DNA of 64,000 nucleotides. Source: Lentisphaerota bacterium (GTDB lineage Bacteria > Verrucomicrobiota > Kiritimatiellia > UBA8416 > JAIOPI01). Within the stretch, counting starts at the first letter, position 1. Every line of letters begins with the position of its first letter. The position numbers and the translations under genes were made by a program. Location: positions 172,947-236,946 of the forward strand of contig JAIOPI010000040.1 in NCBI GenBank assembly GCA_021413965.1, in the 5' to 3' direction. The notes under the pieces are model-generated. The model was given only the letters and a program-made list of their open reading frames with translations. It was not told where the DNA came from and ran no database searches. This document shows, piece by piece, positions 7,960 to 16,356 of this stretch.

Positions 7960-8766
7960 GTGACCGGCTCGGCCTCCGTTCCTGAACTCCCGGAAACCGC
8001 GCGGCTGCTGGCGATTGTGGCGCGCCTGCGAGCGAAAGACGGCTGTCCCTGGGACCGGGAGCAGACGCTCGACAGTCTCAAGCCCTACCTGCTCGAGGAA
8101 TGCTACGAGCTCCTCGAGGCCGTGGATGCCGGCGATGCCGACGCGCATCGCGAGGAGCTTGGGGACGTCCTCCTGCAGATTGCCCTTCACACCCAGATCC
8201 GCGGTGAAGAAGGCCGCTTCTCGTTTGAAGACGTCGCCCGCGTCCTGTCGGACAAGCTCGTCCGGCGCCATCCGCACGTTTTCGGAGACGTGGCGGTTGC
8301 GGATTCCCGCGAGGTCGTCAAGAATTGGGACGCCATCAAGGCCACCGAGAAGCGCGCCGCGACGCGCACGTCCCTGCTCGACGGCGTCCCGAAGCATCTG
8401 CCAGCCTTGCAGCGGGCGCAGCGCCTTCAGTCTCGTGCCTCGCGAGCCGGCTTTGACTGGCCGGATGTGTCCGGGGTGCTGGACAAGGTCGAGGAAGAAG
8501 TGGATGAAATCCGTGAAGCGGCGGCGGCGGGTGATCCCGCGCGCGTGGAAGAGGAACTCGGCGATCTGCTCTTCTCGTTGGTAAATCTCTGCCGGTTTCA
8601 GCACGTCAATGCCGAGGATGCCCTGCGCAAGACGACGGGCAAATTTGCGCGGCGATTTCACGAGATCGAGCGTCGTTTACAGGCGGAGGGCAAATCGCTC
8701 AAAGACGTGACGCTGGCCGAGCTCGACCGGCATTGGGACGCGGCGAAGGAGTTGGAGAAGGGGTAG
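7960..8766 (+). CDS. mazG: Nucleoside triphosphate pyrophosphohydrolase MazG
   Basis: 268 residues from a GTG after GAGGAG. Two MazG domains are visible. The first has CPWDREQT, EECYELLEAVD and EELGDVLLQ (EExxE + ExxD metal-binding motif). The second has EEVDEIREA and EEELGDLLFSLVN. It hydrolyses NTPs to NMP and pyrophosphate, removing damaged nucleotides and affecting (p)ppGpp levels in known bacteria. Length and domain duplication match E. coli-type MazG. Confidence 0.95.
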   Translation: MTGSASVPELPETARLLAIVARLRAKDGCPWDREQTLDSLKPYLLEECYELLEAVDAGDADAHREELGDVLLQIALHTQIRGEEGRFSFEDVARVLSDKLVRRHPHVFGDVAVADSREVVKNWDAIKATEKRAATRTSLLDGVPKHLPALQRAQRLQSRASRAGFDWPDVSGVLDKVEEEVDEIREAAAAGDPARVEEELGDLLFSLVNLCRFQHVNAEDALRKTTGKFARRFHEIERRLQAEGKSLKDVTLAELDRHWDAAKELEKG

Positions 8767-8801
8767 CGCGCCATGAGGGTCACGGCATGGGCCAGGACGG
8801 G

Positions 8802-10046
8802 CTACCGGGTGGTGCGGTGTTTCTGGAGGAGCGTGCGCACCGTCTTCGGCGGCGCGGCTCCGGTTGTCGGGGGTTCCAGCTGGACGATCCGGGCCTGAGC
8901 CCGGGCGAGGGCCCCGCGCAAGGCCGCCAGTTCCTGCATGGCGCGCTTATGTTCTTCACGCAGGGCCAGGATATCAGGAGCGGTCACATCGGCTGCCTTG
9001 CAGACCGTTCCCGATCGCGTATTCACGAGGCGGGATTCGGGCCGCACGCTGCCGTCGCCCAGCAGGTGCTGCACGGCAAAGATATTCAGGGGGCCGAAGC
9101 AAGACCCGTCGACCAGGTCCACCATCCATTCCATGCGCAGCGCCACCACTTCGCGGGCGGGCATCCAGGCCAGGCGATCACGGGATAGCATGTGGGCCGG
9201 TCCGATGCGGCAATCGCAGGCCCATTCGTAGATCTCGTCCTGATCGGTGGGCCCCATCACGGACCCGTCGTCGAGCCGCAGATACCATTGTGGCTGGCGA
9301 GCTGCCGTGTCCAAGGCGCCGAGGCGGTCCGCGAGTGCCTGCCGTTCATGCCGCTGAGCCGCCGCCGCCGTCTCGTGCTGCCGGCGCAGTTGTTCCAGCT
9401 CGGCGTGCAAGCGGTGGTTGGTTTCGTCGGCGGCCTGCTGGGCGGCGCGTCCGGCATCCTGCTCCGCGTTGAGTTCGGCCAGTGCGCGCGCGTGCTCGTT
9501 GAGCGCCCGGTCCGCCACCTCGCGCAGCCGGCGGCATTCGTCCTCCAGGGCGGCCATGCGTCCCGCTTCGGATTCACGTCCGGACAGCGCCGCGCGTAAT
9601 TCCTGCTGAGCCTTCTTCTGCTTGTCGATTTCCTGTTTGGCCAGTTCCAGCAGGTGTGTGGAACTGTAGATGTCCTGCTGCAAGGCGAGGGCCTTGGCGC
9701 GCCACTGCTCGACCTCGGTGGCCAGCGCCTGGACTTTGGACGGCGCCATCGGTTTGCGTCCTCGCGCCTCGATTTCAAGTTTCTTCAGGCGTGCCGTCTG
9801 CTTGTCCAGGGCGCCACGCATGTGATCAAGTGCGCGCTCGAGTTTGCGCTTGTCCGCGAGGGCCTGCCGGAGTGCGTCCCGGTCGCTGCGTCCATCGGCG
9901 GGCGCCGGACGGCGGCGCGGCGCATCGAGCTGGGGAGGGGCCTCGTTGGCCTCACCCGCCTGGGCGGGACCGGGGAGCGCCGTATCCGGCTTGTCTGCCG
10001 CGGGGTCCGCCACTCCGCTCTGGAGGCGTTCATAGATGATGGACAT
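8802..10046 (-). CDS. Coiled-coil protein with two C-terminal GYF-like domains
   Basis: 414 residues; the ATG at 10046 follows GGGGGAG at seven bases. Residues 1-55 are a Pro/Ala-rich disordered head. About 60-255 is a long Lys/Glu/Ala/Gln-rich coiled coil. Two repeats follow, each opening with a Trp and a GP pair: WYLRLDDGSVMGPTDQDEI and WMVDLVDGSCFGPLNIFAV, the pattern of the bacterial GYF_2 domain that binds proline-rich peptides. A second short coiled segment ends the protein. No signal peptide or membrane helix. Proline-rich partners are plausible, and the protein at 12730 is a proline-rich candidate nearby, but that link is only a guess. Confidence 0.65.
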   Translation of the reverse strand: MSIIYERLQSGVADPAADKPDTALPGPAQAGEANEAPPQLDAPRRRPAPADGRSDRDALRQALADKRKLERALDHMRGALDKQTARLKKLEIEARGRKPMAPSKVQALATEVEQWRAKALALQQDIYSSTHLLELAKQEIDKQKKAQQELRAALSGRESEAGRMAALEDECRRLREVADRALNEHARALAELNAEQDAGRAAQQAADETNHRLHAELEQLRRQHETAAAAQRHERQALADRLGALDTAARQPQWYLRLDDGSVMGPTDQDEIYEWACDCRIGPAHMLSRDRLAWMPAREVVALRMEWMVDLVDGSCFGPLNIFAVQHLLGDGSVRPESRLVNTRSGTVCKAADVTAPDILALREEHKRAMQELAALRGALARAQARIVQLEPPTTGAAPPKTVRTLLQKHRTTR

Positions 10047-10237
10047 GTCCAGGCTCCCCCTCGTGGCAGGTCCGCGCGCCGTCAAGTCGCGCTACTATCC
10101 TTGTGCCCCGCGCACACGTCAAGGGTTTCCCCCCCGACCGCGCCGGCGCCTCGTGCGCGCGTGGTATTTTGGAGCGCGGTATGCGATTTGATGGGTGGCG
10201 GGGCGATCCCTGAGCTGGATGTTTCTTTCGTGCAGGA

Positions 10238-10265
10238 TTGCGGGCGCCGGGTGGGGTGGTATACT
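10238..10265 (+). promoter_or_regulatory. Sigma70-like promoter for the MEMO gene
   Basis: TTGCGG (10238-10243), 16-base spacer, TATACT (10260-10265), 38 bases before the ATG at 10304. The -10 is strong, the -35 moderate. Confidence 0.5.
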
Positions 10266-10303
10266 GCGGCTGCCACAAGCCTGACCGAGGCAGGAGAAGG
10301 GTC

Positions 10304-11167
10304 ATGCCATCTGCCGATCGACATGCCACGCATACGTCCCGGGGACAGGGCCGCTGGTTCCCGGCCGATCCTATGGTCCTGCAGGGCATGGTGGATGATT
10401 ACCTGGAAGGGGCCAGTATTCCGGCCATGCAGGGGCCACTCGCGGGTGCCATCGCGCCGCACGCGGGATATGTCTATTCCGGTGCTGTCGCCGGACACAC
10501 CTATCGCGCCATCCGCGACGCGGCCGCCGCTGGCCGATCCCCCGACACGGTGGTGGTGCTGGGGTTCAGCCATCGCGAGACGTTTCCAGGAGTGGCCTTG
10601 CTGGGCGGGGCCGCCCTCCGCACGCCGTTGGGAATGGCCGCGCTGGATATCGGAGCGGGCGAGGCCCTGACGGGGGCGACGCGCGCGATTACCTGGCAGG
10701 ATGCCCCGCATGCAGGTGAGCATTCCGCCGAGAACCAGGTTCCGTTTCTGCAGCGGGCCTTGCCCGCCGCGAAACTGGTCATCGGCCTGTTCGGCGAACA
10801 TGGCGCGGCCACGATCACGGCCGTCTCTGATGCCTTGCTGGCCCTGGGCAAGACCCGGCGCCTGCTGGTGGTGGCAAGCACGGATTTGCTGCACGATCCC
10901 GACCATGCGATGGTTGCCCGCACGGACCGGGAAACCCTGTCCCGCATCATGGCCCTCGACGCGCCGGCTTTGGACGCGCTGTGGCGGCCTGATCATCAGG
11001 TTTGCTGCGGCATTGGGCCGGTGTTGGCGCTGCTTCGCGTCTGCCGGGCGCGAGGATGCCGGGAGGGTGTGCTGTTGCGCTATCGGAACAGCGGCGACGA
11101 CCACCCGGAGAGCCGGGGGTCGTGGGTGGTGGGCTATGGCGCCGTGGCCTTTCCGGTTGCCGCCTGA
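10304..11167 (+). CDS. amrB: MEMO1-family protein (AmmeMemoRadiSam system protein B)
   Basis: 287 residues with AGGAG upstream of the chosen ATG. Family signatures are IAPHAGYVYSG, VVVLGFSH, GEHSAENQVPFLQ, LLVVASTDLLH and DHQVCCGIGPV, covering the conserved His and Cys positions of the MEMO metal site, which resembles that of aromatic-ring dioxygenases. In many bacteria this gene accompanies an AMMECR1 gene and a radical SAM gene; neither is nearby here. The biochemical role of the bacterial protein is unsettled. Confidence 0.88.
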   Translation: MPSADRHATHTSRGQGRWFPADPMVLQGMVDDYLEGASIPAMQGPLAGAIAPHAGYVYSGAVAGHTYRAIRDAAAAGRSPDTVVVLGFSHRETFPGVALLGGAALRTPLGMAALDIGAGEALTGATRAITWQDAPHAGEHSAENQVPFLQRALPAAKLVIGLFGEHGAATITAVSDALLALGKTRRLLVVASTDLLHDPDHAMVARTDRETLSRIMALDAPALDALWRPDHQVCCGIGPVLALLRVCRARGCREGVLLRYRNSGDDHPESRGSWVVGYGAVAFPVAA

Positions 11168-11259
11168 TTGCACGCGCTCCGTCCGCAGGATCGCGTTTGC
11201 GTTCGCCGCGGATTCCCGTTAGGCTGACTTCGATTTTAGGTTCACCTTCTGGAGGCCAC

Positions 11260-11994
11260 ATGGACGTTGCGCAATCGCCGAAAACCAAGTACCGCACGAT
11301 TCTTGTCAAGCTGAGTGGCGAGGCTTTCCAGAGCAAGGACCAGGGGCTCAGTATCGATCCCGAAATCATCACGGCCATTGCTCACCGGTTAAAGACGGTG
11401 CGCCAGATGGGTGCGCGTCTGGCCGTGGTTGTGGGCGGCGGCAATATCTTCCGCGGTGTCAGCGGCGTGACGCGCGGCATTGACCGGACGTCGGGCGATT
11501 ACATGGGCATGCTGGCCACGATCATCAATGCGCTGGCCCTGCAGAACGCGCTGGAAAAGATCGGCGTGGAGACGCGCGTGCTGACGGCCATCGAAATGCA
11601 GAAAGTCGCCGAGCCGTTCATTCTGCGGCGGGCGTTGCGGCATCTGGACAAAGGGCGCATCCTGATTTTTGCGGGTGGCACGGGCAATCCCTACTTCTCG
11701 ACGGATTCGGCCGCAGCGCTGCGCGCGAGCGAAATCGGTGCCGACGTGCTGCTCAAGGCGACCAAGGTGGACGGCGTGTATACGGAGGATCCGCACGTGA
11801 ATCCCGCGGCCACGCGTTACACGCGCCTCACGTATCACGAGGCCTTGCAGCGGTCGCTGAAGGTAATGGATGGCGCCGCGTTCTCGCTGTGCATGGAGAA
11901 CCGGATCCCCATCATCGTGTTCAATTTCTTCGAGGCTGGCAGCATTGAGGGCGTCGTGCAGGGCCAGGCGATTGGCACCGTGGTGAGCCATTAG
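11260..11994 (+). CDS. pyrH: Uridylate kinase
   Basis: 244 residues, start preceded by GGAGG. Phosphorylates UMP to UDP in the cytosol; bacterial PyrH is a hexameric amino-acid-kinase-fold enzyme. Seen are VKLSGEAF, VVGGGNIFRG, LMxxQ-type helix residues NALALQNALEK, AGGTGNPYFSTDSAA and KATKVDGVYTEDP. frr follows 75 bases downstream, the widespread pyrH-frr pairing. Confidence 0.97.
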   Translation: MDVAQSPKTKYRTILVKLSGEAFQSKDQGLSIDPEIITAIAHRLKTVRQMGARLAVVVGGGNIFRGVSGVTRGIDRTSGDYMGMLATIINALALQNALEKIGVETRVLTAIEMQKVAEPFILRRALRHLDKGRILIFAGGTGNPYFSTDSAAALRASEIGADVLLKATKVDGVYTEDPHVNPAATRYTRLTYHEALQRSLKVMDGAAFSLCMENRIPIIVFNFFEAGSIEGVVQGQAIGTVVSH

Positions 11995-12069
11995 GTTCTG
12001 GCGGCGGCATGCGGCGAACGAGGGGGCCGGAAGTTCCCGAGTAGACAGAGCCGGATGGAGGGAGAAGTC

Positions 12070-12633
12070 ATGGATAACATTGATGACATACTGCTCGACG
12101 CGGAAGACAAGATGTCCAAGTCGATGACGTTTCTGCACGAACAGTTCTCGGGCATTCGCACGGGCAAGGCATCTCCGGCCCTGGTGGAGAACATCCAGGT
12201 TCCGTACTACGGAACGCCGACGCGGCTGCGGGAGATTGCGGGCATTGCCACGCCTGAAGCGCGCCTGATCGTGATCAATGCCTATGACCCCACCGCGCTG
12301 GGCGCCATTGAGAAGGCGATTCTGGCGGCAAACCTGGGGGTCACGCCGATGAATGACGGGCGCGTGATCCGGGTGCCGATTCCCGAGTTGAACGAGGAGC
12401 GGCGCAAGGAGATGACGAAGGTGGCGAGGCGCATGGCCGAGGAATGCCGGGTGGCGGTGCGCAACGTGCGGCGCGACGCCAATGAACACATCAAGAACGT
12501 ACAGAAGAACGGCAAGGTCAGCGAAGACGAACGCGACCAGGCGCTCAAGAGCATTCAGAAGGACACGGACGATTGCATCCTGAAAGTGGATGCGGTCCTC
12601 AAGCAGAAGGAAGCGGAAATCATGTCGGTCTAA
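12070..12633 (+). CDS. frr: Ribosome recycling factor
   Basis: 187 residues from the ATG at 12070, which has GGAGGGAGAAG ahead; an ATG at 12055 would add five residues. Three-helix bundle/beta-alpha-beta RRF sequence: FSGIRTGKASPALVENI, YYGTPTRLREIA, PIPELNEERRKEMTKVARR and KVSEDERDQALKSIQKDTD. With EF-G it splits post-termination ribosomes. Second gene of the pyrH-frr pair. Confidence 0.97.
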   Translation: MDNIDDILLDAEDKMSKSMTFLHEQFSGIRTGKASPALVENIQVPYYGTPTRLREIAGIATPEARLIVINAYDPTALGAIEKAILAANLGVTPMNDGRVIRVPIPELNEERRKEMTKVARRMAEECRVAVRNVRRDANEHIKNVQKNGKVSEDERDQALKSIQKDTDDCILKVDAVLKQKEAEIMSV

Positions 12634-12729
12634 GACGGCCCGGGCTGGCCGTTCTGTTGACCGCTGCGAGCGGGCATGTTAGCGTATGGGGAAGCGTAGG
12701 GACCCCTCAGACCTTGAAGGAGATAGATC

Positions 12730-13917
12730 ATGGCGGACGAGGCCAATAAGGATGGGATGAGCGCGCTTCCCCCCAAGCTGGATCTGCGCAAGAGCGGCAT
12801 TTTGCGGAGCGTACCACCGGCGGCGACCGCCGCGCCGGCGGCCGCGTCGTCGACAGAACCGTCACTGGCGGATGATGCTCCGACGATGGTTCCGCCGGCG
12901 GTGCGCGTGACGCCTGCCGCGCCCATCGTACAGCCCCAGGCGGCCGTTCCGAAGTTCACGACACCTGCTGCCAGCCCGACTGCGGCGCCCCGCGTGGAGG
13001 CCAAACCCGCCATGGCTCCTGCCCCTGCATCCGTTCCGCGGCCCCCCCTCGGGGCTACCCCGCGACCCCCATCAGTGGCCGGTCAGCCCTGGCGTCCCGG
13101 ATCGAGTGCCAGCCCGAAACCGATGGGCGCCACGCCCGTTGGCGCACGGCCCCTTGGTGCGGCACCCGTGGCACCGGCGGCGTCTCCGGTCGTGAGCGCG
13201 CCTGCCGCGGCATCTCCAATCCCCCTGTCACGGCCGCTGTCGTCGAAGAAAGACACCTCCAAGATTCCGCTCGATGCGGCCAAGCCCCGACTGGACAAGG
13301 TCAGCCCCGTGGCGACAGGTGAGGCGCCGGCGGGTGAATCCCCTTCGACTGTTCGCATGTCACGGCCTGGCGACACCGCTCAGATCGGCGGGGTGCCGAA
13401 TCCGAGTGATTCCAGCTCCGCTGAGAAGCGCAAGACGTCGCGTATTTCGCTCGATTCGGTGCTGAGTGAAAGTGCTGGCGGCGAAAGCAGCGGCCCCAAG
13501 ACCATCCGACTGAAGCGGCCGGGAGAGGGGCCGGCCGCGCGAGTCGGCGGAGCGTCCCCTGAGGCAGGGGACGGGGACGACCGTTCTGAAGGAGGGGCGG
13601 CTCCGACGCAGCGCAAGACGGTCGTGGTGAAGCGCACGCAGGAGTCGGCCTCGGCGCGCAAGCTGAGTGTGGCACGCCCGTCCGGGGACGAGGCGGCACC
13701 CGCCGGGGACAAACTGACGGCAGGTCCGATCTCGCCCGTCAATGAGCCGAGCGGAGTCTTTGGTGCCGTGGCAATTGCCGCGTCGCTGGTGCTCTGCGTG
13801 GTCATCTATCTGTTTGCATCCCAGGCCATCGGGCCGAACAGCTCTATGCTGCAGTATTCTAGTTGGACTGGCGGGCCGAATCTGGCTTGGCCGGGCAAGA
13901 CCGCTTGGAATCCTTAA
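12730..13917 (+). CDS. Pro/Ala-rich membrane protein with repeated K-x-T-S-[KR]-I motifs, unknown function
   Basis: 395 residues, unrecognised. Almost the whole protein (1-335) is low complexity, rich in Pro, Ala, Ser and Gly, and predicted disordered. It carries short recurring basic motifs: KLDLRKSGILR, KKDTSKIPLDAAK, KRKTSRISLDSVL, KTIRLKRPG, KTVVVKRTQ and RKLSVARPS. One membrane helix lies near the C terminus (about 340-365, AVAIAASLVLCVVIYLFAS) with a short tail ending in WPGKTAWNP. The long part has no signal peptide, so an N-in orientation with the disordered region in the cytosol is likely. It lies between frr and trxA in the same direction. The motifs may be docking or phosphorylation sites; that is inference. 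Confidence 0.6.
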   Translation: MADEANKDGMSALPPKLDLRKSGILRSVPPAATAAPAAASSTEPSLADDAPTMVPPAVRVTPAAPIVQPQAAVPKFTTPAASPTAAPRVEAKPAMAPAPASVPRPPLGATPRPPSVAGQPWRPGSSASPKPMGATPVGARPLGAAPVAPAASPVVSAPAAASPIPLSRPLSSKKDTSKIPLDAAKPRLDKVSPVATGEAPAGESPSTVRMSRPGDTAQIGGVPNPSDSSSAEKRKTSRISLDSVLSESAGGESSGPKTIRLKRPGEGPAARVGGASPEAGDGDDRSEGGAAPTQRKTVVVKRTQESASARKLSVARPSGDEAAPAGDKLTAGPISPVNEPSGVFGAVAIAASLVLCVVIYLFASQAIGPNSSMLQYSSWTGGPNLAWPGKTAWNP

Positions 13918-13932
13918 TCAGGAGTGGCGACT

Positions 13933-14262
13933 ATGGCTGGCAACAACATCATTCAGATCAGCGGTGACAACTGGCAGAAGGAAGTCATGGATTCGGCTGG
14001 GCCGGTACTGGTGGATTTCTGGGCGGAATGGTGCGGGCCCTGCCGGGCCATGAACCCGATTCTGGAAACCCTGGCTGGCGAACTGACTGGAAAACTCAAG
14101 GTGGCCAAGGTCAACGTGGACGAGAATCAGGAGCTGGCGGGCAAGTTCGGCATCCGATCCATCCCGACGCTGCTGATCATCAAGGGCGGCACGGTGCGTG
14201 AGCAGATTGTTGGGTCCATGAACAAGGACACGCTGAAGGCCAAGCTCAGCTCGCACCTCTGA
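13933..14262 (+). CDS. trxA: Thioredoxin
   Basis: 109 residues, with AGGAG eight bases before the ATG at 13933. Thioredoxin fold with the active-site WAEWCGPCRAMNPI (WCGPC), the buried Asp in LVDFWAEW, KVNVDENQELAGKFGIRSIPTLL with the cis-Pro (SIPT) and a C-terminal helix. It reduces cytosolic protein disulfides with thioredoxin reductase. Begins 15 bases after the preceding membrane protein. Confidence 0.97.
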   Translation: MAGNNIIQISGDNWQKEVMDSAGPVLVDFWAEWCGPCRAMNPILETLAGELTGKLKVAKVNVDENQELAGKFGIRSIPTLLIIKGGTVREQIVGSMNKDTLKAKLSSHL

Positions 14263-14301
14263 GCCGCGCCGGAACGGCCACTGGGGAGGCGGCAGCGGAT
14301 T

Positions 14302-14793
14302 TCAAGCCTTGGTCGCTGGCTTGGCCTTGCCGCTCTCCTTGGTCCAGCGCCATTCCTCGTAGTACTCCCAGCCGACCATCGCGTTCAGCTCCTCCAATTC
14401 GCGCTGCTTTGCGCGCATGAAGGCGCGGATGACGTCTCCCGAGGTCAGCAGTCCGATGAACGCGCCATCGTGCTGGATGAGCAGGCGGCGGTGGCGTCGC
14501 CCCAGGATTTTATCCGCCAGTTCATAGACGGTATCGGAGTCAGGCGTGTAGACGAGGTTGCGCACCATGACGTCTCCGATGCGCGTGGCCGCGGCATTGA
14601 ATCCCGGACGGACCGTGTTGTGCATCAGGTCGCGTTCCGTCCAGATGCCGACCGGGCGCGAGCCCTCGACGATCAAGATGGAACCGATGTTTTTCTTCGT
14701 CATGATCTGAAGCGCCTCGAGCACCGTCGTGTCCGGCGTCGTGGTGACCAGGTCGCGGGGCATTTCACGCAGGATATCAGCCGCCGTCAGCAT
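14302..14793 (-). CDS. CBS-domain pair protein
   Basis: 163 residues; the ATG has GAGGAGG six bases upstream. Two CBS domains: about 5-65 (TTPDTTVLEALQIMTKKNIGSILIV, PVGIWTERDLMHN) and 68-135 (IGDVMVRNLVYTPDSDTVYELAD, GLLTSGDVIRAFM), followed by a basic tail with WEYYEEWRWTKES. CBS pairs bind adenine nucleotides and act as energy or ligand sensors; no effector domain is attached. Convergent with trxA, with 39 bases between them. Confidence 0.88.
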   Translation of the reverse strand: MLTAADILREMPRDLVTTTPDTTVLEALQIMTKKNIGSILIVEGSRPVGIWTERDLMHNTVRPGFNAAATRIGDVMVRNLVYTPDSDTVYELADKILGRRHRRLLIQHDGAFIGLLTSGDVIRAFMRAKQRELEELNAMVGWEYYEEWRWTKESGKAKPATKA

Positions 14794-14971
14794 ATCGGGC
14801 CTCCTCATTGCTCCTACCGCGCCTCGGTCTGCTGACATTATCCGTCCAATCTTAACGGGTTGCAAGCGGAAGTCGCCCTGGCCGCGCCTGCTTCCAGGGG
14901 CACCGCGGTCGCGATGCAGTCTGGCGCGCGTCCCGGCGGCTCGAAAGTGGGTGCTGGCGCGGCGGTTGATA

Positions 14972-14980
14972 TGGTATGAT
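14972..14980 (+). promoter_or_regulatory. Extended -10 promoter of nqrM
   Basis: TG-N-TATGAT (14972-14980), an extended -10 element 23 bases before the ATG of the small membrane protein at 15004. No clear -35, which extended -10 promoters do not need. Confidence 0.45.
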
Positions 14981-15003
14981 TTCCCCATTGGGAGGATTCG
15001 AGG

Positions 15004-15231
15004 ATGTCTTCGTTCATCATGACGGTCACCGTGGCGGTGGGCTTTTTCGCCGTGTGCATGCTGGCCATGGCGATCGGCTTGTTTGTGCGCGGGGTTGTCC
15101 TGCGCGGGGGGTGTCACAGCCAGTCCGCGCAAGAGGGCGGCTCGTGTGGGGTCTGCGGCGGCGAGGGCAAGGGCGAATGCCGGCGCCGCGGTCGTCAGCG
15201 CGGGAAGCCGGCCGAGGCAAATTCGGTGTAA
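15004..15231 (+). CDS. nqrM: NqrM-like Na+-NQR maturation protein
   Basis: 75 residues with GGGAGG upstream. One N-terminal membrane helix (IMTVTVAVGFFAVCMLAMAIGLFV), then GGCHSQSAQEGGSCGVCGG with four further Cys (CH, CGVC, and EC), and a basic tail. NqrM of the DUF539 family has this plan, an N-terminal helix followed by GxC and CxxCGG, and is needed to deliver iron to the NqrD/NqrE cluster during NQR assembly. The location opposite apbE and next to nqrF-A supports the call. Its last 37 bases overlap the 3' end of apbE on the other strand. Confidence 0.8.
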   Translation: MSSFIMTVTVAVGFFAVCMLAMAIGLFVRGVVLRGGCHSQSAQEGGSCGVCGGEGKGECRRRGRQRGKPAEANSV

Positions 15232-16244
15232 TGGCCATTGGTCAGGCGCACCAGCACCATGGCCTCGACATTCGTTTTCGACGCGATCCAGCGCAGCCCA
15301 TCTTCAGCGCCCATCACCATGAGGGCCGTGGCGTATGCATCGGCGGTCATGGCATCCGGCGCCAGTACCGACGCGCTGGTGACGCCGTTGCTGACGGGCG
15401 CGCCGGTGTGCGGATTCATGACGTGCGAGAAGATCTGCCCGTCCGCCTCGAAGAAATTCCGATAGTCTCCGGATGTGGCGATCGCCCGATCCGATAGTTC
15501 GACCTTCCGGTACGTGCTTTCGCCGACGGGCGCATTCAGCGTGGGCGTTTCCACGGCGACCCGCCAGGGTTTGCCGGGTGCGCTATGGCCATAGGCCATC
15601 ACTTCGCCGCTGAGGTCCACAAACACATCGGGGCAGCCGTGGTCGCGCAGATAGCGGGCGATCAGGTCGACGGCGTATCCCGGGGCCAGCGCATTGAGAT
15701 CGAGCGTCAGGTCCGGGAGATCCTTGGCTAGCCTGGAGTCATCCGTCACGCGCAGGTGGGCGTGCCCGACTAGCGCGAGTGCGGCGGCAATCTGGTCGGG
15801 CGCGGGGCGCTGATCGTGTCCCGGCTGCGGACCGAACCCCCAGAGTTGAACGAGCGGCAGCACGGTCGGATCAAAGGCCCCGCCCGTGTCCGCGGCGACT
15901 TCCAGGGCGAACCGGGTCACGCGGGCAAATTCCGGTGGCACCACGAAGGGCGTGGCGTTGGTGTGCCGGTTGAAGCGTGAGATGGCGCTGTCGGGATCGT
16001 AGGTGGACATCTGGCGATTGAAGTCCGCCAGGAGGGACTCGACGCCGGCCTGCAGCGTGCGCACCTCGTGTTCGGGCAGGCGGGACCGTGCAATCTTCAC
16101 CATGTAGGTCGTCCCCATGGTCGGCCCCCCGAACTCGTAGTCCTGGGGCGGACGGTGCGCACGCAGATAGGGCACCATGACCAGGATGGCAAAGCCGCCT
16201 AGGGCGGCGAGGGTTTTGACTGGATTGTATGGGCGGCGTGCCAT
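15195..16244 (-). CDS. apbE: FAD:protein FMN transferase
   Basis: 349 residues. An N-terminal anchor (about 10-28, TLAALGGFAILVMVPYL) directs it to the periplasmic face. The ApbE domain follows: GGPTMGTTYMVKI, DTGGAFDPTVLPLVQLWGFG, LDLNALAPGYAVDLIARYL, VDLSGEVMAYG, VMNPHTGAPVSNG and DAMTADAYATALM (the Mg2+/flavin site). It attaches FMN by phosphoester bonds to Thr in S/D-G-A-T-x-T motifs of NqrC and NqrB, both of which are encoded just upstream in the same direction. It lies 112 bases after nqrF, probably in the same transcript. No strong ribosome binding site is seen. Confidence 0.95.
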   Translation of the reverse strand: MARRPYNPVKTLAALGGFAILVMVPYLRAHRPPQDYEFGGPTMGTTYMVKIARSRLPEHEVRTLQAGVESLLADFNRQMSTYDPDSAISRFNRHTNATPFVVPPEFARVTRFALEVAADTGGAFDPTVLPLVQLWGFGPQPGHDQRPAPDQIAAALALVGHAHLRVTDDSRLAKDLPDLTLDLNALAPGYAVDLIARYLRDHGCPDVFVDLSGEVMAYGHSAPGKPWRVAVETPTLNAPVGESTYRKVELSDRAIATSGDYRNFFEADGQIFSHVMNPHTGAPVSNGVTSASVLAPDAMTADAYATALMVMGAEDGLRWIASKTNVEAMVLVRLTNGHYTEFASAGFPR

Positions 16245-16356
16245 GAGTCACGAGGGTTGCAGACACGAGCCGGCTGCGGTGGCGGGCGGGCCGCACCCGA
16301 ACGCGGTCGCCCCCGCCGCCGCGCACCCTGCAGATCTGCGCCAGCCGGCGGTGCGA

